From VBDM01 sp964430565 (GTDB lineage: Bacteria; Pseudomonadota; Gammaproteobacteria; Burkholderiales; SG8-39), in assembly GCA_964430565.1 (NCBI GenBank), contig CAYSFD010000001.1, positions 1 through 21,794 of the forward strand: a stretch of DNA of 21,794 bases, read 5' to 3'. The notes under the pieces are model-generated. The model saw only the letters and a program-made list of their open reading frames with translations. It had not been told where the DNA came from and made no database searches. Within the stretch, counting starts at the first letter, position 1; every line of letters starts with the position of its first letter. Shown here in pieces: positions 14,862 through 21,011 of this stretch. The position numbers and the translations under genes are program-made.

Positions 14862-15398
14862 ATGCGCAAACCCAAGAGACCGGACGATGTCCCCGCGACG
14901 ACGGACCGGATCGCCCGCGCGATCGGGCTGCTCAGGGGGCAGAAGGTCATGCTGGATTTCGACCTCGCCGTGCTCTACGGCGTCGAGACCAAGGCGCTGA
15001 AGCGGGCGGTGAAGAGGAACCTGGCGCGGTTTCCCGGTGATTTCATGTTCGAGCTCACGGAGGAGGAGTTCGATAACTTGAGGTACCAATCTGGCGCCTC
15101 AAGGTGGGGAGGCCGGAGGTACCGCCCCTACGCCTTTACCGAGCAGGGCGTGGCCATGCTTTCCAGCGTCCTGGGCAGCGAGCGTGCGGTGCGTGTGAAT
15201 ATCGAGATCATGCGTGCGTTCGTGCGCCTGCGGGACATGCTTTCAACTCACGCGGAACTCGCCCGGAAGCTCGCCGCGCTCGAACGAAAATACGACAGCC
15301 AGTTCAAAATGGTATTCGATGCCATCCGCGAGCTCATGGCGCCGGACAAGCGCTCGGGACGGCCGATCGGCTTCGGGCCGTGGAAACCCCAGCCGTAG
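14862..15398 (+). CDS. ORF6N-domain DNA-binding protein
   Basis: The 178-residue product has an ORF6N domain at about residues 18-110. IGLLRGQKVMLDFDLAVLYGVETKALKRAVKRNLARFPGDFMFEL and YAFTEQGVAMLSSVL are its hallmarks. ORF6N domains occur in phage antirepressor-type proteins and in chromosomal copies of unknown role, and they probably bind DNA. The C-terminal third is helical and charged. The ATG has no clear Shine-Dalgarno sequence. The frame continues past the stop with QFEKAFGNPDILPLN and then PMEAALQLRSRR (15399-15470), which resembles protein but has no start; it may be an eroded tail of this or another gene. Confidence 0.8.
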   Translation: MRKPKRPDDVPATTDRIARAIGLLRGQKVMLDFDLAVLYGVETKALKRAVKRNLARFPGDFMFELTEEEFDNLRYQSGASRWGGRRYRPYAFTEQGVAMLSSVLGSERAVRVNIEIMRAFVRLRDMLSTHAELARKLAALERKYDSQFKMVFDAIRELMAPDKRSGRPIGFGPWKPQP

Positions 15399-15491
15399 CA
15401 GTTCGAGAAAGCATTCGGCAACCCGGACATCCTGCCGCTCAATGCGCCGATGGAGGCTGCGCTCCAGTTGCGATCGCGTCGCGCCGGTAGC

Positions 15492-16403
15492 TCACTTCTT
15501 GACGGCCAACACTCCATCGCCATTCAGCTTCGCGGCGAACCCCGCGTGCTGCAGTCGTTTCGCTACTTCGTTGGGAACATTCCGGCCGCTGGTCAGTTTG
15601 TTCGGTGTGCCGGTGTAGTGGAATAGTTTGCCGTTGCGCTTGAGCACTCTCGCCAGTTGGTCGTAGAAGGCTTGCGAGTAAATCTCTCCGGCGGTGCCGA
15701 AGCGCGGCGGGTCGTGCAGGATCGCGTCGAAGGAATTGCCGGGGAGCGCGCCGATCTGCGCGGCGATGTCGCCGTGAGTCAGCGTCAGGCTGCCGCCGGC
15801 CTCGGACGAAACTGCGGGCGACCAGGGATTGAGGCTGCGCAGCCAGATCACGTCGGCGTTCTTCTCGTAGGAATGGACCCGGCTCGCTTGGCCCTGCAGG
15901 CACCAGGCGGCGAAGTAGCCGAGGCCGCCGCAGGTGTCGAGGATCACCTTGCCGCGCGGCTGGATCAGTCTGACTTTGCGTTCGGCGTCCGCGTAGGGCG
16001 AGATCCGTGCTGTAGGCAGCATCTTGATGCCGTCGATTTCGAACGTCGGCGGGCCCCATTCGGTCGGCACCAGCTTGACGAGCGAGGTTGTGAAGCGCGA
16101 CACCGGCTGAAAGGCCCCGCCCACCCAGTGGTAGACGGTTCTGTCCTTGCAAGTTTCGAGGTAGGGAAAGCGTTCGCCCTGCCAGGTCCACTCCGCGACG
16201 CCCACTGCGACGGTCGTTGTCGAGCGATCCAGGTCCAGCGAGCACTCGACCGTGGGCGTGCCGGCACGCGCGGCGGCGCGCAGGATGGCATGGACTTTTT
16301 GCGTCAACAATGGACCGCTCACTGATGGGCTCCGCCCCCATGATGCAGGATATCGGGGTCGCGCATTGTCGGGAACGGGTTCGAGGTGTAGGCTTGCGTC
16401 CAT
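15492..16403 (-). CDS. SAM-dependent methyltransferase, COG2521-like
   Basis: The protein (303 residues from ATG 16403) contains the SAM-binding motif VILDTCGGLGYFA, a HDPPRF motif-IV-like segment and FYDQLARVLKRNGKLFHYTG. This order and wording match the group first described as 'predicted archaeal methyltransferase' (COG2521). The N-terminal part (VECSLDLDRSTTTVAV, KLVPTEWGPPTFEIDGIKMLPT) also fits that group. The substrate is unknown. ATG 16403 has AGGAA eight bases upstream but shares its CATG with the opposite antitoxin start. GTG 16322, preceded by GGAG, would give a length closer to the family and leave room for the antitoxin promoter. The stop at 15492 and the frame are secure. It is cytoplasmic, with no membrane segment. 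Confidence 0.75.
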   Translation of the reverse strand: MDASLHLEPVPDNARPRYPASWGRSPSVSGPLLTQKVHAILRAAARAGTPTVECSLDLDRSTTTVAVGVAEWTWQGERFPYLETCKDRTVYHWVGGAFQPVSRFTTSLVKLVPTEWGPPTFEIDGIKMLPTARISPYADAERKVRLIQPRGKVILDTCGGLGYFAAWCLQGQASRVHSYEKNADVIWLRSLNPWSPAVSSEAGGSLTLTHGDIAAQIGALPGNSFDAILHDPPRFGTAGEIYSQAFYDQLARVLKRNGKLFHYTGTPNKLTSGRNVPNEVAKRLQHAGFAAKLNGDGVLAVKK

Positions 16404-16602
16404 GGGCAATTTCCTGGAAATCGAGTCCGCCGCGCGGCGCCTGAGTGCCGAGGAGCGGCGGCGGTTGCTGCTGTCTCTTGCGGCGAGCCTGCGCGAGGAG
16501 GGGCGCCCGTTGCCGGCGCCGCGCAGCTTCACATCCGCGGAAATGCAATCCTGGATCAAGGAGGATGAGCGCGATCTCGCCGCGTACCGCAGCGGGTCGT
16601 GA
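16402..16602 (+). CDS. Antitoxin of a PIN-domain toxin
   Basis: This small 66-residue protein starts MGNFLEIESAARRLSAEERRRLL and contains LREEGRPLPAPRSFTSAEMQSWIKEDERDLAAYRSG. A short helical N-terminus followed by a proline-containing, charged C-terminal tail fits antitoxins that wrap around PIN toxins. Its stop overlaps the toxin's GTG (GTGA at 16599-16602), which indicates translational coupling. A piece of this gene (16498-16529) recurs at 20903-20933. Family assignment rests on context more than on sequence. Confidence 0.65.
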   Translation: MGNFLEIESAARRLSAEERRRLLLSLAASLREEGRPLPAPRSFTSAEMQSWIKEDERDLAAYRSGS

Positions 16603-17036
16603 ACGTTTTTCTGGATTCGAGCGTGCTGCTCGCCGCATGCGGCAGCGCGGACGGAGCATCGAGAGCCGTCATTGATGCCGCCGCCGCGCAGAGCTGGAGC
16701 CTCCTGACGAGCGGGTACGTCCTGGCCGAAGTCGAAGCCAATCTGGCCGCGCTTCCCGCTGGCGCATCAGACAACTGGGTCCAGCTCCGAGCGAAACTGG
16801 AGACTGTTCCGGACGTGCTCACCTTCGAATGGCCCGCGGTGTTTGCGCCCGCTCGCGACCGGCCGATCCTGTTCACGGCCGCGGCGTGGGCCGAAGTCCT
16901 GCTGACCCTCGATCGGCGCGATTTCGCCGATCTGCTGGGGACCTCGTTCTACGGACTCGCGATACTGAAGCCGGGCGACTTCCTTCGACGGGAGCGTGCC
17001 GCCGGCAGACTGGCCGGGCGGATCGATTCCATTTGA
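16599..17036 (+). CDS. PIN-domain ribonuclease toxin (VapC-like)
   Basis: The 145-residue protein starting at GTG 16599 begins MNVFLDSSVLLAAC. It has the acidic residues expected of PIN nucleases: Asp6, Glu44, Asp87 in RDRPIL and Asp105 in LLTLDRRDF. PIN toxins cleave RNA with a bound metal ion. The antitoxin precedes it with a four-base overlap. Its own stop TGA (17034-17036) overlaps the TTG start of hflX (17033), so the toxin-antitoxin pair and hflX form one translationally linked unit, an uncommon arrangement. Catalytic residues look intact. Confidence 0.78.
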   Translation: MNVFLDSSVLLAACGSADGASRAVIDAAAAQSWSLLTSGYVLAEVEANLAALPAGASDNWVQLRAKLETVPDVLTFEWPAVFAPARDRPILFTAAAWAEVLLTLDRRDFADLLGTSFYGLAILKPGDFLRRERAAGRLAGRIDSI

Positions 17037-18337
17037 AAGAGCCCGGCGAGAAACCAACGCGCGCCATCGTCGCGGCCGTGCAGCGGCCCGGCGTGAGCGA
17101 GCTCGAGTTCGAGGCGTCGCTGACGGAGCTGCGCCAGCTCGCGAAGACGCTGGGGTTCGAGGTGGTCGGCAGGTTCACGCAGAAGCGCACCGGGTTCGAT
17201 TCGACGGCGTACTTCGGAAAGGGCAAGCGCGAGGAGTTGCGCCTCCTGCGGGAGCAGGACGCCGCCGACGTGATCCTCATCGACCACGAGATCTCGCCCT
17301 CGCAGCAGTTCAACCTGGCGAAGGAGGTCGGCTGCGAGGTGATGGACCGCACCATGGTCATTCTCGAAATCTTTCACCGGCACGCGAGCTCGCGCTTCGC
17401 GCGCGCGCAGGTCGAGATCGCGCGCCTGGGCTACATGGCGCCGCGCCTGCGCGAAGCCGCCAAGCAGGCCGGGCCGAAGGACCGGGCGCGCAGCGGCACC
17501 GGCGGCCGCAGCGGCGGGGAGTCGCACGGCGAGCTCGACCGGCGCAAGATCCGCGACCGCATCGGCGAGCTGCAGAAGGAGCTCGACGGCATGGGCCTCG
17601 AGCGCAGGACGCAGCGCGCGCGGCGGGGCGAGCGCGAGGGCCTCGCCCGCGTGGCGCTCGTCGGCTACACCAATGCGGGCAAGTCCACCCTGATGCGCGC
17701 GTTGACCGGAAGCGAGGCGCTGGTCGCGGACAAGCTCTTCGCGACGCTCGATACCACGGTGCGGGCGCTGAATCCCGAAACCGTCCCGCGCGTGCTCGTC
17801 AGCGACACGGTCGGCTTCATCAAGAACCTGCCGCACGGGCTGGTCGCATCGTTCAAGTCGACGCTCGACGAAGCGCTCGAGGCCTCGCTCCTCCTCCACG
17901 TGGTCGATGCGAGCGATGCCGGGTTCGAGCGGCAGCTCGCGGTGACAAAAGAAGTGCTGGCCGAGATCGGCGCGCAGGACGTGCCGCGGCTGCTGGTCTT
18001 CAACAAGGTCGACCGCGGCGGGGATGAAGTAGAACTGCAGGCGGCGTTGCGCGCGAAGTACCCCGGCTGCATCGTGATGAGCGCGAAGCGGGAGGGCGAC
18101 GTCGCGAAGCTGCGCGAGGCGATAGTCGCGTTCTTCCAGCGGGGCCTGGTGGAGGCCGAGCTCTTCCTTCCCTGGTCGGCGCAGAAACTGCGCGGGCAGA
18201 TCTTCGCCACCTGCACCGTGCTGGAGGAGCGCGCCGATGCCGAGGGCGCGTTACTGCGCGTGCGCGGCGAGCCCGAGGCCGTGGCGCGCCTGCGCGAGCA
18301 ATTGGGCGAGGCTGCTGTAATTCGCCCTCGCAGTTAG
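17033..18337 (+). CDS. hflX: GTPase HflX
   Basis: TTG 17033 gives 434 residues. The N-terminal HflX domain (FTQKRTGFDSTAYFGKGK, VILIDHEISPSQQFNL, EVMDRTMVILEIF) is followed by a glycine-rich linker (GTGGRSGGESHGELDRRKIRDRI). The G domain has GYTNAGKST at 211-219, DTVGF at 258-262, NKVD at 324-327 and a later SAK. HflX is a ribosome-associated GTPase that splits stalled or stress-inactivated 70S ribosomes. The frame extends upstream over the PIN gene, but that part is a shadow, so the TTG overlapping the PIN stop is the sensible start. The extreme C-terminus (EAAVIRPRS) differs from the EAAKRLRS encoded by the partial copy at 20000-20128, which suggests the 3' end has been exchanged. Confidence 0.92.
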   Translation: MKEPGEKPTRAIVAAVQRPGVSELEFEASLTELRQLAKTLGFEVVGRFTQKRTGFDSTAYFGKGKREELRLLREQDAADVILIDHEISPSQQFNLAKEVGCEVMDRTMVILEIFHRHASSRFARAQVEIARLGYMAPRLREAAKQAGPKDRARSGTGGRSGGESHGELDRRKIRDRIGELQKELDGMGLERRTQRARRGEREGLARVALVGYTNAGKSTLMRALTGSEALVADKLFATLDTTVRALNPETVPRVLVSDTVGFIKNLPHGLVASFKSTLDEALEASLLLHVVDASDAGFERQLAVTKEVLAEIGAQDVPRLLVFNKVDRGGDEVELQAALRAKYPGCIVMSAKREGDVAKLREAIVAFFQRGLVEAELFLPWSAQKLRGQIFATCTVLEERADAEGALLRVRGEPEAVARLREQLGEAAVIRPRS

Positions 18338-18340
18338 TCC
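18213..18340 (+). repeat. hflX 3'-end repeat, copy A (in the gene)
   Basis: The last ~40 codons of hflX are repeated at 19998-20128 (copy B), and the last ~27 bases at 20935-20961 (copy C). All three are in the same orientation and end with CGCAGTTAG, the stop codon of hflX. Copies A and B differ at few positions between 18228 and 18315. Confidence 0.85.
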
Positions 18341-18448
18341 CTGCAGTCAGCCTGCGCAAGGTGCGGTGGCCGCCTTAGTTCGTCATCCGTTCCGCGATTC
18401 ACGCGTTGGTTCCTGGCAGAGGTTTGCCCGGAACTTATCAGTAAGTGA

Positions 18449-18454
18449 TATACT
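18449..18454 (+). promoter_or_regulatory. Candidate -10 box and dyad before the toxin remnant
   Basis: TATACT (18449-18454) matches five of six -10 positions. It overlaps a short dyad, TATCA, five bases, TGATA. The nearest -35-like box, TTGCCC, is at a long 19-base spacing. It would serve the small toxin-antitoxin block that follows. Confidence 0.35.
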
Positions 18455-18457
18455 CAA

Positions 18458-18544
18458 ATGCCAAGAGGCGATCGCAGCCGTGAAGCGCTTCTGGACCTGG
18501 ATGGGCAGACCGTGGTCCTCGACGAGGAGTGGACCGGATGTTGA
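18458..18544 (+). pseudogene. Probable toxin remnant (28 codons)
   Basis: ATG 18458 opens MPRGDRSREALLDLDGQTVVLDEEW and hits a stop at 18542-18544. This resembles only the N-terminus of a larger small-protein toxin of the kind (DUF6516-like) that usually precedes this winged-helix family. A different frame just after it reads PDVDAAQEVMRWQ, which could be the lost C-terminus. I infer an internal deletion of the toxin gene. It may instead be a short unrelated leader peptide. Confidence 0.35.
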
Positions 18545-18565
18545 CGCTGCGCAGGAAGTGATGCG

Positions 18566-18946
18566 ATGGCAAGAAAGTCGATCAAGGTGGGAATCATGCC
18601 GCTCCGGGACATCAAGGCCCGGACCATCGCGATCGCGCGCGGCAAGTACAAGCCTGCGCCCGACGAACCGAAGATCTGGTTCACTTCGCTCAAGTCGCTC
18701 GCCAGCGTGCTGTCTGAGGACAACCAGGCCCTGCTGCAGGCGATCCGCGAGAACAATCCTGCATCGATTTCCGAGCTGGAGAAGATCACCGGCCGGGCGG
18801 CGAGCAACCTGACGCGCACGCTGCACACGCTGGAACTCTATGGGCTGGTCGAGCTGCAGGCCGCGCCGGTGCAGGGCAAAGGCGGCCGAGCGCCGGTGAA
18901 GCCCGTCGTGCTCGCGGACGGCGTCGATTTCGAGCTGAGCTTCTAG
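18566..18946 (+). CDS. Winged-helix transcriptional regulator / antitoxin (COG4190-like)
   Basis: The 126-residue protein starts MARKSIKVGIMPLRDIKARTIAIARGKY. It has a winged-helix domain in its middle (SISELEKITGRAASNLTRTLHTLELYGLVEL, about residues 65-96), with the wing in the AAPVQGKGGRAPVKPVVLADG part. This pattern matches the predicted regulators of COG4190 (HVO_A0114 type), which typically act as the DNA-binding partner of a small toxin. The gene just upstream seems to be a truncated toxin, so this may be an orphan antitoxin. It is probably autoregulatory. The block sits directly behind hflX. Confidence 0.75.
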   Translation: MARKSIKVGIMPLRDIKARTIAIARGKYKPAPDEPKIWFTSLKSLASVLSEDNQALLQAIRENNPASISELEKITGRAASNLTRTLHTLELYGLVELQAAPVQGKGGRAPVKPVVLADGVDFELSF

Positions 18947-19012
18947 GATTCAATGTTCAAGAGGCGAAAGGAGAACGGCATGACGTAGTGACCTTTAACC
19001 GGGAGCTATGTC

Positions 19013-19336
19013 ATGTCACGTACTTACCGCCGCCGCGGCGAGCGCCACGAGTATCGCTGGGTGCTGCGCGAATCGATGTTTGATCCTGAATCGTGCCGTT
19101 TCGCGCACTACCTGATCGATCGCCATTCGTCCGAGGGCCGTCGCGCAATAGCGCGCTTTCACTCGGACGCCGAAATCACCATGCGAGGCGGCGCGCCGCA
19201 CTGGTTCTGCAGGATCTATAAGCGACGCCAGCGCAATGCGAACACCCGGGAGCTGCTTCGTTGGCTTGCCGATCCGGACTACGACCCGGTCATGCATTCG
19301 AGGCATCGCCATAGCGCGAAATGGGCGTGGTGGTGA
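19013..19336 (+). CDS. Small basic protein of unknown function
   Basis: The product is 107 residues, starting MSRTYRRRGERHEYRWVLRES from ATG 19013 with GGGAG at a fitting distance upstream. It is very rich in Arg, His and Trp and ends in RHRHSAKWAWW. The wording (ARFHSDAEITMRGGAPHWF, LLRWLADPDYDP) looks conserved and genuine rather than random. I have an impression of similar proteins in small phages or mobile elements but cannot name a family. There is no membrane segment. It converges on the ccdB gene with a 46-bp gap. Confidence 0.6.
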   Translation: MSRTYRRRGERHEYRWVLRESMFDPESCRFAHYLIDRHSSEGRRAIARFHSDAEITMRGGAPHWFCRIYKRRQRNANTRELLRWLADPDYDPVMHSRHRHSAKWAWW

Positions 19337-19382
19337 AGCGCAAAGCGGCGTCGGGCGAGGTCGCGAATCATCTTGGACGCCC

Positions 19383-19700
19383 TCAGATGCCGGTGATGAC
19401 CAGATCCAATGCCGCGATGATCGAATCGCGCCGATGGGCGAGATTCGCGACGGTCTCGCCGAGCGCCTTTCTGGACACGCCCGCGAGCTCGGGCGCGAGG
19501 AGCACCATCTTGCGGCCTTCGACCTCGAACACCGGGTTGAGCCTCTCGGCCAGTTTGCCTCTGAGAACTTCCGGCTTGCACAGCGGAACGACGACCCGGG
19601 TCGACAGGGTGTCGATCAGGTCTGACTGGACATCCAGCAGGTAGGGAACGCGCGCGCGGCTGGCGGGATTGGCGTTGCGATAGACGTCGAACTGCGCCAT
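19383..19700 (-). CDS. ccdB: CcdB gyrase-inhibiting toxin
   Basis: From ATG 19700 (minus) the 105-residue protein reads MAQFDVYRN and continues through VPYLLDVQSDLIDTLSTRVVVPL and GRKMVLLAPELAGVSRKALG to a C-terminus LDLVITGI. These are the standard CcdB landmarks, and length is typical (about 101-105). CcdB traps DNA gyrase on DNA and causes breaks. The final residues of CcdB contact gyrase; here the tail is GI, where F-plasmid CcdB has W-G-I, so potency may differ. The start overlaps the ccdA stop by one base. Confidence 0.9.
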   Translation of the reverse strand: MAQFDVYRNANPASRARVPYLLDVQSDLIDTLSTRVVVPLCKPEVLRGKLAERLNPVFEVEGRKMVLLAPELAGVSRKALGETVANLAHRRDSIIAALDLVITGI

Positions 19701-19948
19701 CAGAAGGAGCGCAAGCCGTCGCTGAATACGCCGTGCTTTTCCACGTGGTCGTTGTAGGCCTCGAGCGCGGCGCGATTCTTCACCAGCCACTGCGCCCGCT
19801 CGTGCCGGCGGATGGCTTCGGCGAGGCCGGTCTCTACCGCTTGCGACAGGTTGAGCTTGAGCCGCCTGGCCCGGTCGAGCAAGTCGCTATCGATGCTGAG
19901 GTTGGTGGCTTTCTTGCGCCTGCGGGAGGCGTTCGTCTGGGTCAGCAT
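19700..19948 (-). CDS. ccdA: CcdA antitoxin
   Basis: ATG 19948 (minus) gives 82 residues starting MLTQTNASRRRKKATNLSIDSDLLDRARRL, the ribbon-helix-helix DNA-binding start. They continue with SQAVETGLAEAIRRHERAQWLVKNRAALEAYNDHVEKHGVFSDGLRSF, the CcdB-binding tail. An upstream ATG at 19975 would lie inside the operator palindrome, so 19948 is preferred. The stop overlaps the ccdB start (TGATG), the usual coupled order antitoxin then toxin. CcdA neutralises CcdB and represses the operon. Confidence 0.9.
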   Translation of the reverse strand: MLTQTNASRRRKKATNLSIDSDLLDRARRLKLNLSQAVETGLAEAIRRHERAQWLVKNRAALEAYNDHVEKHGVFSDGLRSF

Positions 19949-19966
19949 GACAGTTTTCCAGGAAAC

Positions 19967-19989
19967 GATGCGCATAGTTTATGCGCATC
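19967..19989. promoter_or_regulatory. Perfect palindrome, probable ccdAB operator
   Basis: The arms GATGCGCATA (19967-19976) and TATGCGCATC (19980-19989) are perfect inverse complements around a 3-base GTT spacer. It ends 18 bases upstream of the ccdA ATG on the minus strand. A ribbon-helix-helix antitoxin dimer would bind such a site. No other gene start is nearby. Confidence 0.7.
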
Positions 19990-19997
19990 TCGAATGG

Positions 19998-20128
19998 GGC
20001 GCAACGACGCCACGCTCAAGGAGCGCACCGATGCCGAGGGCGCGTACCTGCGCGTGCGCGGCGAGCCCGAGGCCGTGGGGCGCCTGCGCGAGCAATTGGG
20101 CGAGGCTGCAAAGCGCCTTCGCAGTTAG
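19998..20128 (+). pseudogene. hflX 3' fragment (repeat copy B)
   Basis: This codes for RNDATLKERTDAEGAYLRV followed by RGEPEAVGRLREQLGEAAKRLRS and a stop at 20126-20128. It matches the last ~40 residues of the intact HflX. No G domain is present and there is no start, so it is a remnant. It begins just after the ccdA operator and ends about 108 bp before the higB-like gene. It is in the same direction as hflX. Confidence 0.9.
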
Positions 20129-20209
20129 ACCTTCTGGAACACCTCGCGCGGCCCGGTCATCCCACGGCCGAGAGGGGCGTTGATCGCGTATGGAAATCAG
20201 CGCTTTGCA

Positions 20210-20233
20210 TATGGTAACAGTTAGGTTACCATA
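20210..20233. promoter_or_regulatory. Perfect palindrome, probable higBA operator/promoter
   Basis: The arms TATGGTAAC (20210-20218) and GTTACCATA (20225-20233) are perfect inverse complements with the spacer AGTTAG. They end three bases before the ATG at 20237, leaving no room for a Shine-Dalgarno sequence. TTGCAT at 20205-20210 and TACCAT at 20227-20232 are 16 bases apart and could be the -35 and -10, putting the start of transcription at or near the ATG. Confidence 0.65.
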
Positions 20234-20236
20234 GCC

Positions 20237-20572
20237 ATGACAGCGGTCCGTGTTCTCGAGTATCTCGACCGAAGCGGCCGCTCGCCGTGGCGGCGATGGT
20301 TCAACGATCTGGATGCGCATGCCGCAGCGAAGGTCGGAACCGCGCTGTACCGCCTCGGGCAGGGCAACTTCTCCACCGTGGAGGGGGTCGGAAGCGGCAT
20401 CTTCGAGGCGAAGATCGACTTTGGGCCGGGGTACCGGATCTACTTCGGCAAGGACGGCGAGACGGTCGTGATCCTATTGGGCGGAAGCACGAAGAAGCGG
20501 CAAAGCGCGGCGATCAATGCAGCGCACAAGGCGTGGACGGACTACAAGCAGCGCAAGAGGGGTCCGGCATAG
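20237..20572 (+). CDS. RelE/HigB-type toxin (addiction module killer protein)
   Basis: The 111-residue protein contains VLEYLDRSGRSPWRRWFNDLDAHAAAKVGTALYRLGQGNF, VGSGIFEAKIDFGPGYRIYF and VVILLGGSTKKRQSAAINAAHKAW. This is the pattern of the RelE/HigB-like 'addiction module killer' group, with the toxin before the antitoxin. These are ribosome-dependent or free mRNA interferases. The basic residues in GGSTKKRQ are the usual catalytic/RNA-binding part. ATG 20237 has no Shine-Dalgarno sequence because a palindrome abuts it. The antitoxin follows after 8 bp. Confidence 0.87.
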   Translation: MTAVRVLEYLDRSGRSPWRRWFNDLDAHAAAKVGTALYRLGQGNFSTVEGVGSGIFEAKIDFGPGYRIYFGKDGETVVILLGGSTKKRQSAAINAAHKAWTDYKQRKRGPA

Positions 20573-20580
20573 GAGCAGGC

Positions 20581-20901
20581 ATGGCACTGACACGGGAATT
20601 CAAGGAAACCGTTGTGGCGCGCGCGCGGCGCGACGTGAAGTTCCGCGATGCGATGTTCGCGGAAGCGATCAATGCCTACCTGGCCGGGGATACGCAAACA
20701 GGCAAGGCGATGCTACGCGACCTGGTGAATGCGACCATCGGTTTTGAAGGCCTTTCGGCGGAGATCAGAAAGCCCTCGAAAAGCTTGCACCGCATGCTCG
20801 CTGCGCGCGGCAATCCGAGTACCGAGAATTTCTTTGGCATCGTGAAGGCGTTGCAGAAGAAGACCCGCACACGCTTGAGCGTTGCGGTGCAATCCAGTTA
20901 G
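20581..20901 (+). CDS. HigA-like helix-turn-helix antitoxin
   Basis: The 106-residue protein starts MALTREFKETVVARARRD. Its first half is helical (FAEAINAYLAGDTQTGKAMLRDLVNATIGFEGL). The second half has an HTH-like part with KSLHRMLAARGNPSTENFFGIVKALQKKTRTRLSV, the pattern of antitoxins paired with this toxin group. AGGAG precedes the ATG with suitable spacing. It should bind the toxin and the palindrome at 20210-20233 to repress the operon. The frame is complete. Confidence 0.85.
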   Translation: MALTREFKETVVARARRDVKFRDAMFAEAINAYLAGDTQTGKAMLRDLVNATIGFEGLSAEIRKPSKSLHRMLAARGNPSTENFFGIVKALQKKTRTRLSVAVQSS

Positions 20902-20902
20902 G

Positions 20903-20961
20903 GAGGGGCGCCCGCTGCCGGCGCTGCGCAGTTCGCTGCTATAATCCGTCCTCGCAGTTAG
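20903..20961 (+). repeat. Composite remnant: antitoxin piece joined to hflX tail (copy C)
   Basis: Bases 20903-20933 match 16498-16529 of the PIN antitoxin gene, with about three substitutions and one missing base. Bases 20935-20961 match the last bases of hflX up to its stop. In the intact locus these two sequences are about 1.8 kb apart, so this looks like a duplicate of the antitoxin-PIN-hflX unit with everything in between deleted. Confidence 0.65.
20937..20945 (+). promoter_or_regulatory. Extended -10 promoter element upstream of ybiT
   Basis: TGCTATAAT (20937-20945) is a perfect extended -10 (TGnTATAAT), which can work without a -35 box; none is evident. It arises within the hflX tail copy C, where the intact hflX end has TGCTGTAAT instead. 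The transcript would start near 20952 and run through the hairpin at 20973-20988 into ybiT. Confidence 0.5.
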
Positions 20962-20970
20962 ACCCAATCC

Positions 20971-20998
20971 GAGCTGGCTGAGGCCGGCTTTTTTATTT
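20971..20998 (+). terminator. Rho-independent terminator or attenuator before ybiT
   Basis: GCTGGC (20973-20978) pairs with GCCGGC (20983-20988), including one G-U pair, around a TGAG loop. It is followed by six Ts from 20989. It can end transcription of the upstream toxin-antitoxin genes. Only 13 bases lie between the T-run and the ybiT start region, so ybiT transcription from upstream must pass this hairpin. Confidence 0.7.
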
Positions 20999-21011
20999 CT
21001 AGGACCTCCAA

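Noticed and set aside
14862..15398. ORF6N gene as evidence for a prophage
   Set aside because: No structural, integrase or lysis gene is nearby. A lone ORF6N gene is common in chromosomes.
16949..17899. 316-codon minus-strand frame and a 343-codon plus-strand frame over hflX
   Set aside because: Both are compositional shadows (Arg/Ala/Gly-rich) of hflX, whose GTPase motifs are intact in the accepted frame.
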